Shown: piece after piece, positions 1-7,238 of the stretch
Layout: every line of letters begins with the position of its first letter
Numbering within the stretch: the stretch's first letter is position 1
Source of the DNA: Solimonas_A sp035476855
Lineage (GTDB): Bacteria; Pseudomonadota; Gammaproteobacteria; Nevskiales; Nevskiaceae
Assembly: GCA_035476855.1 (NCBI GenBank)
Contig: DATILC010000159.1
Location: forward strand, 1 to 7,238
Length of the DNA stretch: 7,238 nt
Direction of reading: 5' to 3'
Program-made: the position numbers and the translations under genes
The notes under the pieces: generated by a model
Seen by the model: only the letters and a program-made list of their open reading frames with translations
Told to the model about the DNA's origin: nothing
Database searches by the model: none

Positions 1-683
1 AGGATCGTGCCCATGAAACCGGCGCCGGAGAGAATCGCGTCCAGCGGCAGCTGGCCGCTCTGGAAGAAATCGGTGAAGCCGCCGGCGATCAGAGGCAGGC
101 CGACGCCGAAGCCCACTGCGGCGCCCGGCACCAGGTTGAACATGCCGCCCGGGTACAGCAGGTCACGGTAGAGATCGGCACTGCCGGCCATCAGCGCCGC
201 AGCCTCGACGCATTCCAGTTGCTGGTGCAGCGAGTTGTAGACCGCGATGGCGCTGGCGGAAAAGCCGTAGAGACCGATGCGACCGCTGCTCCAGGGCTGG
301 TGACAGGCCCAGGCGAGGAATTCGGCAATGTCCTGCTGATCGCGTGCGCCGATCGCGGACCAGGTGCCGCTGCTCTGGCCGGTGCCGCGCACGTTGACGT
401 AGACGTGGTTGTAGGCCGGGCCGAAGTCCGGCAGGTCACGGCCGGTGTCGCCATAGGGGCTGAACTGGACGATCAGCGGCCGCGCGCGCAGTTCACCGTG
501 GCGGCTCAGCTGTGCATGCAAGGTCGCGCCGTCGCTGGTCTGGAACTCGACGACCTCGCTGACCATGCCCTCTTCCTCGCGCGGGCCCGGATCGCCGCCT
601 GGCGTGCCGGCAGCGGTCGGTGTACCGCTGGAGCCGCAGGCCGCCAGCAGCAGCGCGGCCAGACCGGCCGCCACGCGGTTCAT
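1..683 (-). CDS. CocE/NonD-type alpha/beta hydrolase lipoprotein (C-terminus cut by window edge)
   Basis: 227 complete codons are visible; the 3' part lies beyond base 1. The N-terminus is a short hydrophobic stretch ending in a lipobox (L13-A-A-C16), so the mature protein is probably lipid-anchored at Cys16. Gly17, not Asp, follows, which by the usual +2 rule favours the outer membrane. A low-complexity Gly/Pro/Thr linker leads into the catalytic domain. Family landmarks of CocE/S15 X-Pro-dipeptidyl-peptidase-like hydrolases are SPYG at 75-78, NVRGTGQSSG at 97-106, and HQPWSSGRIGLYGFSAS at 128-144, with Ser142 as likely nucleophile. The catalytic Asp and His should lie in the missing part. 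Members cleave ester or amide bonds; the substrate is unknown here. The start is supported by GAGG 7 bases upstream and by an ATGA overlap with the preceding SDR stop, implying translational coupling. Family confidence is good, specificity unknown. Confidence 0.85.
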   Translation of the reverse strand, partial: MNRVAAGLAALLLAACGSSGTPTAAGTPGGDPGPREEEGMVSEVVEFQTSDGATLHAQLSRHGELRARPLIVQFSPYGDTGRDLPDFGPAYNHVYVNVRGTGQSSGTWSAIGARDQQDIAEFLAWACHQPWSSGRIGLYGFSASAIAVYNSLHQQLECVEAAALMAGSADLYRDLLYPGGMFNLVPGAAVGFGVGLPLIAGGFTDFFQSGQLPLDAILSGAGFMGTI

Positions 684-1558
684 CGCGTCGCCTCACGCGC
701 CTGTTCGGCCTGCCGCTGCTGCCGCTCCATGATGGTATGCATCACGTGGTTGGCGACACGCATGACGATGTCATAGGGAATCGCGAACTTGCGCTGGAAG
801 AAGTAGCCGACGCGGATGTCCAGCGAGGTGAACACCAGGTAGCGACGCGACTTGATGCCGCGCAGGATCGCCGCTGCTGCTTTCTCCGGCGAGATCGCGT
901 GGGCCTTGAAGCGCGCACGCAGCTTGGCCATGAACGGCGCAGCGGTATCGATGCCGGCGATCTGCACCGTCTGCACCAGTCCGGTATCGACCCCGCCCGG
1001 GCAGACCAGGCTGACGCCGATGCGGTGACGCCGCAGGTCGAAGCGCAGCACCTCCGACACGCCGCGCAGGCCGAACTTGCTGGCGCTGTAGGCGGCATGC
1101 CAGGGCAGGCCGAACAGGCCGGCGGCGGAGGACACGTTGACCAGGTGCCCGCCGCGGCCGGCGCGGATCATCTCGGGCAGGAAGCACTCGATGGCGTGAA
1201 TCGGGCCCATGAGATTCACGTCGATCACCTGCCGCCACTGCCGATGCTCCATCTTTTCCACCGCACCCCAGATGGCGATGCCGGCGATGTTGAGCAGCAG
1301 GTCGACGCTGCCGTGGGCGGCGTGGATGTCGCGCGCATAGGCACGCATCGCCTCGTAGTCGGCCACATCCAGCGCCCGGCTCATCAGCACCTTGCCGCCA
1401 CCCTGGCGGATCTCGGCCGCCACCGCTTCCAGCGCCGCGGCGTTGATGTCGGTGAGGAGCAACTCGGCGCCCTCGCGCGCCAGGGCGATGGCAGTGGCGC
1501 GGCCGATGCCGCTGGCGGCGCCGGTGACGAAGGCTTTTTTCTGCTTGAAGTCTTTCAT
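680..1558 (-). CDS. Short-chain dehydrogenase/reductase (SDR), 292 aa
   Basis: Classical SDR fold. The cofactor motif TGAASGIG is at residues 12-19. Asp37 after the second beta strand suggests NAD(H) preference. The NNAG motif appears as NIAG at 90-93. The catalytic set is Asn115, Ser144, Tyr157 and Lys161 (YSASK), followed by PGGVDT at 187-192. At 292 residues it is about 40 longer than the usual 250-residue classical SDR; the extra C-terminal part (about 215-292) is rich in basic and aromatic residues and ends in a charged tail. It should oxidise an alcohol or reduce a ketone; the substrate cannot be inferred. The start at MKDFKQKK is chosen because the Rossmann motif begins about ten residues later, as usual, and GGAAAGA (1563-1569) sits just upstream; the open frame continues to 1786 but through the presumed regulatory region. 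It is first in a two-gene unit with the hydrolase (ATGA overlap). Confidence 0.93.
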   Translation of the reverse strand: MKDFKQKKAFVTGAASGIGRATAIALAREGAELLLTDINAAALEAVAAEIRQGGGKVLMSRALDVADYEAMRAYARDIHAAHGSVDLLLNIAGIAIWGAVEKMEHRQWRQVIDVNLMGPIHAIECFLPEMIRAGRGGHLVNVSSAAGLFGLPWHAAYSASKFGLRGVSEVLRFDLRRHRIGVSLVCPGGVDTGLVQTVQIAGIDTAAPFMAKLRARFKAHAISPEKAAAAILRGIKSRRYLVFTSLDIRVGYFFQRKFAIPYDIVMRVANHVMHTIMERQQRQAEQAREATR

Positions 1559-1594
1559 GGGGTCTTTCCGGCTCGGGGTTCGGCGCGTGAATCC

Positions 1595-1623
1595 ATGGTA
1601 GGCAGCCGCCCCCCAGCCCGACA
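1595..1623 (-). promoter_or_regulatory. Weak candidate promoter for the SDR-hydrolase unit
   Basis: Reading on the minus strand, TACCAT (1600-1595) matches the -10 consensus at four of six positions. At a 17-base spacing the -35 position (1623-1618) reads TGTCGG, a poor match. A poor -35 is common where an activator assists polymerase. The direct repeat at 1628-1663 begins only five bases upstream of this -35 position, the arrangement expected of an AraC-family-activated promoter. This is pattern matching in GC-rich DNA and is only a candidate. Confidence 0.22.
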
Positions 1624-1627
1624 GGCT

Positions 1628-1663
1628 CGAAAGCGGCCAGGCGATGGGCCAAAATCGGCCAGG
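1628..1663. promoter_or_regulatory. Direct repeat, candidate operator for the AraC-family regulator
   Basis: Two copies, CGAAAGCGGCCAGG (1628-1641) and CAAAATCGGCCAGG (1650-1663), are identical at 12 of 14 positions, including an exact 8-base core CGGCCAGG. Their period is 22 bases, about two helical turns, so both would face the same side of the DNA. AraC-family proteins, with two helix-turn-helix motifs each, typically bind such tandem half-sites (araI1/I2 and the XylS sites are examples). The repeat lies between the divergent SDR and AraC genes. It could control the minus-strand SDR unit, the regulator itself, or both. Binding is inferred. Confidence 0.45.
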
Positions 1664-1726
1664 ACCACCCCGCGACAGGGGGCGTGGCAGGATTTGGCAC
1701 CACCACCGGAATCGCATCGCCGCCGC

Positions 1727-2770
1727 ATGTCGACCACCGCCGCCAAACCGCTGTCGGGCTGGATTTCCGCACGCCATCTGCAGCACATGATCGGCCGCGG
1801 CGAGGCGGCCGGCCTGCGCTTCGACGATCTGCTCGGCGAGGCCGGCCTGTCACGCGCGCAACTGGTGGATGGCGAAGGCCGTGTATCGCTTTCGGTCATC
1901 GAGGCGGTGCTGTCGGCGGTTTCCGAGCGCTACCCCGACCCGCTGATCGGCCTGCACGCCGGCCTGGACATCAAGCCGGCCGTGTTCGGGCCGCTGGGCC
2001 ACATCCTGCAGGCCTGCACCACGTTTGCCGACGCGCTGGACATCGTGGTGCGCTACCGCGGCCTGCTCAGCAACATCGGCCGCTCCTCGGTGCGACGCTT
2101 GCCCGGCGAGGTGCAGGTTTGCTGGGAATGCCTGGTGGGCGGCCCGGCGCTGCGGCGCCAGGCCACGGAATACGTGCTCGCCACCTTCGCGTCGATGACA
2201 CGCCTGCTGCTGCCGCAGGGGCAGCTGCTGCAGTCGGTGCAGTTCGCGCATGCACGCGCCGAGGCGCCGGAGGCGGCGCGCGAGTACTTCGACCATTTCA
2301 ACTGCCCGGTCTATTTCGACCGGCCGGAGTCCAGCCTCAACTTCCCCGACCGTGTGCTGCAGATGCGCCTGCCGCATGGCGACGCGCTGATGAAGGACCT
2401 GCTGGAACGCCATGCCCGGACGCTGCTGGCGGAGAGCGAGCAGCCGCGCGCGCTGACCGACGAAGTGCGGCACCTGATCCAGGCAATGATCATCGAGGGC
2501 GTGCCGATGCGCGACCGCGTCGCCGAGCAGCTGGGCATGAGCGGGCGCAGCCTGCATCGCAAGCTGATCGAGGCCGGCAGCGGCTACCGCGAGCTGCTCG
2601 ACGAGGTGCGCCTGCAGCTGGCGCGGCAGCGCCTGCGCGAGAGCAGCGACCCGGTCACCGTGATCGCCGATTTCCTCGGCTTCCACTCGCACCAGGCCTT
2701 CCTGCGCTGGTTCAAGCAGGCCTCCGGTGGACAGACACCGGGCCAGTACCGCAAGGAACAGCTGTCATGA
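1727..2770 (+). CDS. AraC-family transcriptional regulator with arabinose-binding-type N-terminal domain, 347 aa
   Basis: The N-terminal two thirds (about 20-215) resemble the AraC ligand-sensing domain of the Arabinose_bd type (PF12625), with LIGLHAGLDIKPAVFGPLGH at 73-92 and a conserved FDRPESSLNFP at 197-207. The C-terminus is an AraC DNA-binding domain: first helix-turn-helix near 261-280 (VAEQLGMSGRSLHRKL) and second at 308-342 (IADFLGFHSHQAFLRWFK, then the TPGQYR end of the AraC signature). The length is typical of this subgroup. The chosen ATG gives a normal N-terminus but has no clear Shine-Dalgarno sequence; the frame is open back to 620 only because of high GC. Its stop overlaps the next start as ATGA, so regulator and CMD gene are probably co-translated. 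It is divergent from the SDR unit and likely senses a substrate or intermediate of the surrounding genes. The ligand is unknown. Confidence 0.93.
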   Translation: MSTTAAKPLSGWISARHLQHMIGRGEAAGLRFDDLLGEAGLSRAQLVDGEGRVSLSVIEAVLSAVSERYPDPLIGLHAGLDIKPAVFGPLGHILQACTTFADALDIVVRYRGLLSNIGRSSVRRLPGEVQVCWECLVGGPALRRQATEYVLATFASMTRLLLPQGQLLQSVQFAHARAEAPEAAREYFDHFNCPVYFDRPESSLNFPDRVLQMRLPHGDALMKDLLERHARTLLAESEQPRALTDEVRHLIQAMIIEGVPMRDRVAEQLGMSGRSLHRKLIEAGSGYRELLDEVRLQLARQRLRESSDPVTVIADFLGFHSHQAFLRWFKQASGGQTPGQYRKEQLS

Positions 2771-3402
2771 ACACAAGCACGCCGCCGGAACTGCAGCCCG
2801 AGCGCGGCTGGATCCTGTCCGCCGAACCGCGGCTGCGGCCGCCGCCGGTGTCCGAGCGCGGCCTGCTGTTCCGCTCGGTGAGCCGTGGCGCGCGCCTGTT
2901 CGGCCGCAAGGAATTGCCGGACCTGTTCCCGGTGTTCCACATCAATCGCCGGCTGTTCTGGCCCTGGCTGTTCTTCGCCTCGCGCCTGATGCCCGGCGGC
3001 CGGCTCAAGGCGCAGGAGCGCGAGAAGATCATCCTGCGCACCGGCTGGAACTGCCGCTGCCGCTACGAGTGGGGCCAGCACGTCGAGCTCGGCATCGGCG
3101 TCGGCCTGCGCGACGAGGACATCCTGCGCGTCTCGCGCGGGCCGCCGCATGCGGCGGACGAGCGCGAACGCGCCCTGCTGCAGGCCTGCGACGACATGGC
3201 ACGCGAGCAGGTGATTTCCGCAGAGACCTGGTCTGCGCTGGCGGCGCATTTCCGCGAGGCGCTGCTGATCGAGATCACGATCCTGATCGGCCACTACCAG
3301 ATGATCGCCGGCTTCCTCAACAGCAGCGGCATCGCGCTGGAACCGCCGATCGAGCAAGTGCTGCAGGATTTTCACCGGCGCATCGGCATGAGCGGGACCT
3401 GA
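2767..3402 (+). CDS. Carboxymuconolactone decarboxylase (CMD/AhpD-like) family protein, 211 aa
   Basis: The core LKAQEREKIILRTGWNCRCR (80-99), then YEWGQHVELGIGVGL (100-114), matches the CMD-family helix pair (PF02627), with Glu101 and His105 in the usual YEWxxH positions. A downstream LIGHYQMIAGFLNSSGIALE (173-192) is the second typical helix. The N-terminal 80 residues contain an aromatic stretch (RRLFWPWLFFASRL, 61-74) that is not a convincing membrane span. The peroxidase-type CxxC of AhpD is absent; instead there is Cys96-Arg-Cys98. Family members include 4-carboxymuconolactone decarboxylase and AhpD-type reductases, but many have no assigned reaction, so no substrate is given. The start overlaps the AraC stop (ATGA) and has AAGGA (2753-2757) nine bases upstream. 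The DUF1302 gene follows after 53 bases, so it is probably the middle gene of a three-gene transcript. Confidence 0.88.
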   Translation: MNTSTPPELQPERGWILSAEPRLRPPPVSERGLLFRSVSRGARLFGRKELPDLFPVFHINRRLFWPWLFFASRLMPGGRLKAQEREKIILRTGWNCRCRYEWGQHVELGIGVGLRDEDILRVSRGPPHAADERERALLQACDDMAREQVISAETWSALAAHFREALLIEITILIGHYQMIAGFLNSSGIALEPPIEQVLQDFHRRIGMSGT

Positions 3403-3409
3403 AAAACGA

Positions 3410-3427
3410 GCCGCCCGGCGAGGCGGC
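3410..3427. other. Small GC hairpin between CMD and DUF1302 genes
   Basis: GCCGCC (3410-3415) can pair with GGCGGC (3422-3427) around a six-base loop. On the plus strand no T-run follows, so it is not a convincing terminator for the CMD transcript. On the minus strand it is followed by CG-TTTTT, but no gene reads toward it on that strand. It could protect or partly attenuate the transcript before the DUF1302 cistron, or be chance in GC-rich DNA. Confidence 0.25.
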
Positions 3428-3440
3428 GAAGAATCGGTGC

Positions 3441-3447
3441 AAGGAGG
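3441..3447 (+). promoter_or_regulatory. Strong Shine-Dalgarno sequence of the DUF1302 gene
   Basis: AAGGAGG, a near-full complement of the 16S rRNA 3' end, sits eight bases before the ATG at 3456. It is the best ribosome site in the window and fixes the start, which in turn gives a proper signal peptide. It implies high translation of the outer-membrane protein relative to the coupled genes upstream. Confidence 0.85.
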
Positions 3448-3455
3448 GAGGGGCA

Positions 3456-5614
3456 ATGAACTTCAATGCTGTGACGGGCGACTGCGTCCGCCGTATCGGC
3501 CTGGTCGCCGGCCTGCTGTGCTGTGCACCGGCCACGGCGATGGAATACGAGTGGGGCGACGTCAACCTGCTGTTGAACAACCGCCTGACCCTCGGCGCCA
3601 TGTGGCGCATGGAGCAGCGCGAGGACCGGCTGGTGGGCAAGCTCAACGTCGAGGGCCAGCAGGATCTCTGCGCGCGCGACGACTGCCTCGACCTCGGCGG
3701 CGACGCCGAGCCCAACCAGCGCCTGGTCGATGCCGAGGGCTCCTTCCTCGGCCACACCTTCGACGACGGCAACCTCAACTACGACCAGTACGACATGACC
3801 TCCGCGCTGCTGCGCGTGAAGGGTGACATGGTGCTGACCTGGCAGGACCTGCTGCTGAGGGTCTCCGGCGCCGCCTTCTACGACTTCGTCAACCACGATG
3901 CCGACGACTACCACCCGAACACGACCCACCAGCCGCGCCACACGCCGCAGTCGGGCAGCGTGCGCCGCGACATCGGGGCCGACATCGACCTGCTGCAGGC
4001 CTATGTCTCCTGGACCCATGACTTCGAGAACCACAGTGTCAGCCTGGCGGTGGGACAGCAGATCCTGCGCTGGGGCGAATCCAGCCTGATCGCGCTCAAC
4101 AGCCTCGCCGAGATCAATCCGCCCGACGAGAACCTGTTCTGGACGCCGGGCGTATCGCTGGCGGAAGCCTTCCAGCCGGTGCCGCTGGCGACGCTCGGCA
4201 CCGACCTCAGCGACACCGTCGATGTCGAGCTGTTCTACCAGTTGGGCTGGCGCGAGGCGCGGGCGGCGGCGGCCGGGGGCTTCATGTCGCATTTCGAGGC
4301 GGCCAATGGCCACAAGCACATCGAGATCCACCAGGGCCAGATGCCCGAGGACCCCAACGGCGAGCACCGCATCGCGGGCCTGGCCACCCTGCTCACCGAC
4401 AGCTCGGCGACGGCGCGCGTCATCGCTCCCAACGAACCTTCCGACGGCGGCCAGTTCGGCCTGCGCCTCAACTGGCGTGCGGACGAACTGCTGGGCGGCA
4501 CGCAGTTCGGCTTCTACGCGGCCAACTACCACAGCCGCATCCCCTACCTCGGGATGAAGGCCGGCGACGATTCCTGCATCCGCGAGTCGACCAGCTTCGT
4601 CGGCGCCCTCGCCGACTGTCCGCTGCTGGCCAGCGGCGCCCTCGATCTCGGCGGGCTGGCCCACCACTATCTCGGCATCGACCTCAGCCTGCTGCCGCCG
4701 GTCGACCTCGACCTCAGCAACGGCAACGATGCCCTGCCCTTCGACACCCCGCAGGCCTTCCTCGACTACCCGGAGAACATCCAGCTCTACGGCATCAGCT
4801 TCAACACCAGCATCGGCAGCTGGTCGCTGGCCGGCGAATATTCCTGGCGCCCCAACATGCCGCTGCAGGTGTCGCTGGTCGACGTGGTCATGGCCGCAGG
4901 CCAGCCGCTGTTCCCGCGGCAGGACATCGTGGTCGGACTGCCGCAGCTGGCGACCATCCCGGGCGCACGCAACTTCCTGCCGGACTTCCTCAGCGTCTAT
5001 CGCGGCTACGACAACAGCATTCCGGAGCAGTCGATCCAGGCCGGCCAGACCATCCGCGGCTACGAGCGGCACAAGGTCGGGCAACTCAGCTTCACCGCGC
5101 TCAAGGCCTTCTCGCCCTCGGACCTGCCGTTTCCCACCGGCGCCGACCAGATCCTCCTGCTGATCGAACCCGGCCTGACCCATGTCATCGACATGCCGGA
5201 TCGCAATCAGCTGCAGTTCGAGGGCTATGTGCTGCACAAGAACACCCACGCCAGCCCCGGTGCGGACGGCACCGGTGCGGGCGGCGTACCGGGCCTGCGC
5301 CTGAACCCGACGCAGCAGACCGAGGGCTTCGCCGACGACTTCGCCTGGGGCTACCGGCTCAGCATGATCATGGAATACAACGACGTCCTGTTCGGCATCA
5401 ACCTCAAGCCCTGGCTGATCTGGGGCCACGACGTGGACGGCATCTCGCCGCTGCCGAAGTCGGGCTTCCAGGGCTTCGCCGAGGGGCGCAAGTTCTTCCA
5501 GATCGGCTCGGAGTTCTCGCTGGCCACCGACTGGTCCGGCGGCCTGTTCTACCGCGGCTCCAGCGGCGACAACGACACCATGCGCGACCGCGACAACCTG
5601 AGTGCGTACCTGGC

Positions 5615-5627
<13 letters not shown>
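3456..5627 (+). CDS. DUF1302-family outer-membrane protein, 723 aa
   Basis: The precursor starts with a signal peptide: Arg12-Arg13, a hydrophobic core (14-24), then a probable cleavage after APATA (Ala28). DUF1302 landmarks follow in order: LNNRLTLGAMWRMEQRE near 40-56, LVGKLN 59-64, DDGNLNYDQYD 103-113, VGQQILRWGESS 199-210, and INPPDEN shortly after. The C-terminus YLAYTF ends in phenylalanine with alternating aromatics, the recognition signal for BAM-dependent beta-barrel insertion. Cysteine pairs at 72/77 and 374/388 could form loop disulfides. The family is large, outer-membrane and poorly characterised; members often sit beside a DUF1329 protein and with genes for hydrophobic-compound metabolism. 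No DUF1329 gene is in this window. Its role here is inferred as passage or handling of a hydrophobic substrate for the neighbouring enzymes. The last 13 bases overlap the convergent POT gene. Confidence 0.92.
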
Positions 5628-7108
<1,481 letters not shown>

Positions 7109-7146
7109 TTTTGGACGTCTCGCTTGCGAATCTCGCGGCCCTTGCA

Positions 7147-7191
7147 CATTGCCCGTTCGCCCTGAGCCTGTCGAAGGGTGGGCGGGCAATG
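7147..7191. repeat. Long hairpin upstream of the POT gene
   Basis: CATTGCCCG (7147-7155) pairs perfectly with CGGGCAATG (7183-7191), and CCCT (7160-7163) with AGGG (7175-7178). In plus-strand RNA the four positions between them can form one GC and three GU pairs, giving a continuous 17-pair helix with an 11-base loop. It lies 39 bases upstream of the POT start and has no T-run on either side. It overlaps the left arm of the inverted repeat pair at 7162-7236, so both structures cannot form together. Confidence 0.6.
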
Positions 7192-7236
7192 CCCCACCGC
7201 CGGTGCGGGCGTCCGCCCGTGCTTCGACAGGCTCAG
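7162..7236. repeat. Inverted pair of a CTGAGCCTGTCGAAG-type dispersed repeat
   Basis: CTGAGCCTGTCGAAG (7162-7176) has its exact 15-base reverse complement at 7222-7236, with 45 bases between. The spacer holds a small hairpin, CGGGC-GTCC-GCCCG (7206-7219). The motif is one I recognise from memory as a frequent intergenic repeat in many GC-rich proteobacterial genomes, similar in behaviour to REP elements, which often occur as inverted doublets. It lies in non-coding DNA and may continue past the window edge. Confidence 0.65.
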
Positions 7237-7238
7237 CA

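Noticed and set aside
620..1726. Long N-terminal extension of the AraC frame on the plus strand
   Set aside because: It would run opposite the SDR and hydrolase genes and has no AraC-family similarity; the normal family length begins at 1727.
1559..1786. Upstream in-frame start for the SDR at 1786
   Set aside because: The extra 76 residues precede the usual Rossmann start, cover the direct repeat and enter the AraC gene. GGAAAGA in front of 1558 supports the short form.
1850..2692. 280-codon minus-strand frame opposite the AraC gene
   Set aside because: No domain, and it is fully antisense to a gene with conserved helix-turn-helix motifs.
3410..3427. Intrinsic terminator after the CMD gene
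   Set aside because: The stem is short and has no T-run on the plus strand; the following gene is only 53 bases away with a strong ribosome site, more consistent with one operon.
2727..3455. 243-residue upstream extension of the DUF1302 frame
   Set aside because: It overlaps the CMD gene in another frame, has no DUF1302 similarity, and would bury the signal peptide and the strong Shine-Dalgarno site at 3441-3447.
7109..7189. 27-codon N-terminal extension of the POT transporter
   Set aside because: The extension is translated from the hairpin/repeat DNA, and POT homologues start close to the HPRG motif.

Overview
This is a GC-rich, gene-dense chromosomal window that looks like a Gram-negative proteobacterium. 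The evidence is an outer-membrane DUF1302 barrel with a signal peptide and a C-terminal phenylalanine, a lipobox lipoprotein, and a copy pair of a CTGAGCCTGTCGAAG-type intergenic repeat of the kind I recall from many proteobacterial genomes. A gammaproteobacterium of the Xanthomonadales/Nevskiales sort is my best guess, but taxonomy cannot be fixed from the sequence alone. No RNA gene, CRISPR array, insertion sequence or prophage gene was seen, and no gene-free stretch exceeds about 170 bases.

Layout. Minus strand, 1558 down to 1: a short-chain dehydrogenase/reductase (SDR) followed, through a 4-base ATGA overlap, by a CocE/NonD-type alpha/beta hydrolase lipoprotein that runs off the left edge. 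Plus strand, 1727 to 5627: an AraC-family regulator, then (again through an ATGA overlap) a carboxymuconolactone decarboxylase (CMD)-family protein, then 53 bases later a DUF1302 outer-membrane protein with a strong Shine-Dalgarno sequence. These two sets diverge from a 168-base gap (1559-1726) that contains a 14-base direct repeat (12 of 14 identical) with a 22-base period, a plausible AraC-family operator. Minus strand, 7108 down to 5615: a proton-dependent oligopeptide transporter (POT/PTR), convergent with the DUF1302 gene and overlapping its 3' end by 13 bases. The right edge (7109-7238) is the POT upstream region and holds an inverted pair of a dispersed-type repeat with overlapping hairpins.

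Working together (inference). The five genes around the divergent promoter look like a small regulated module for handling a hydrophobic, probably ester-containing or alcohol/ketone compound. DUF1302 would act at the outer membrane, the lipoprotein hydrolase would cleave an ester or amide bond, the SDR would oxidise or reduce a product, the CMD-family protein has an undefined enzymatic role, and the AraC protein would be the sensor. The substrate is not visible from sequence. The POT transporter appears to be a separate unit. I found no convincing wholly new system. The most testable novelty is the candidate operator and the gene combination it may control.
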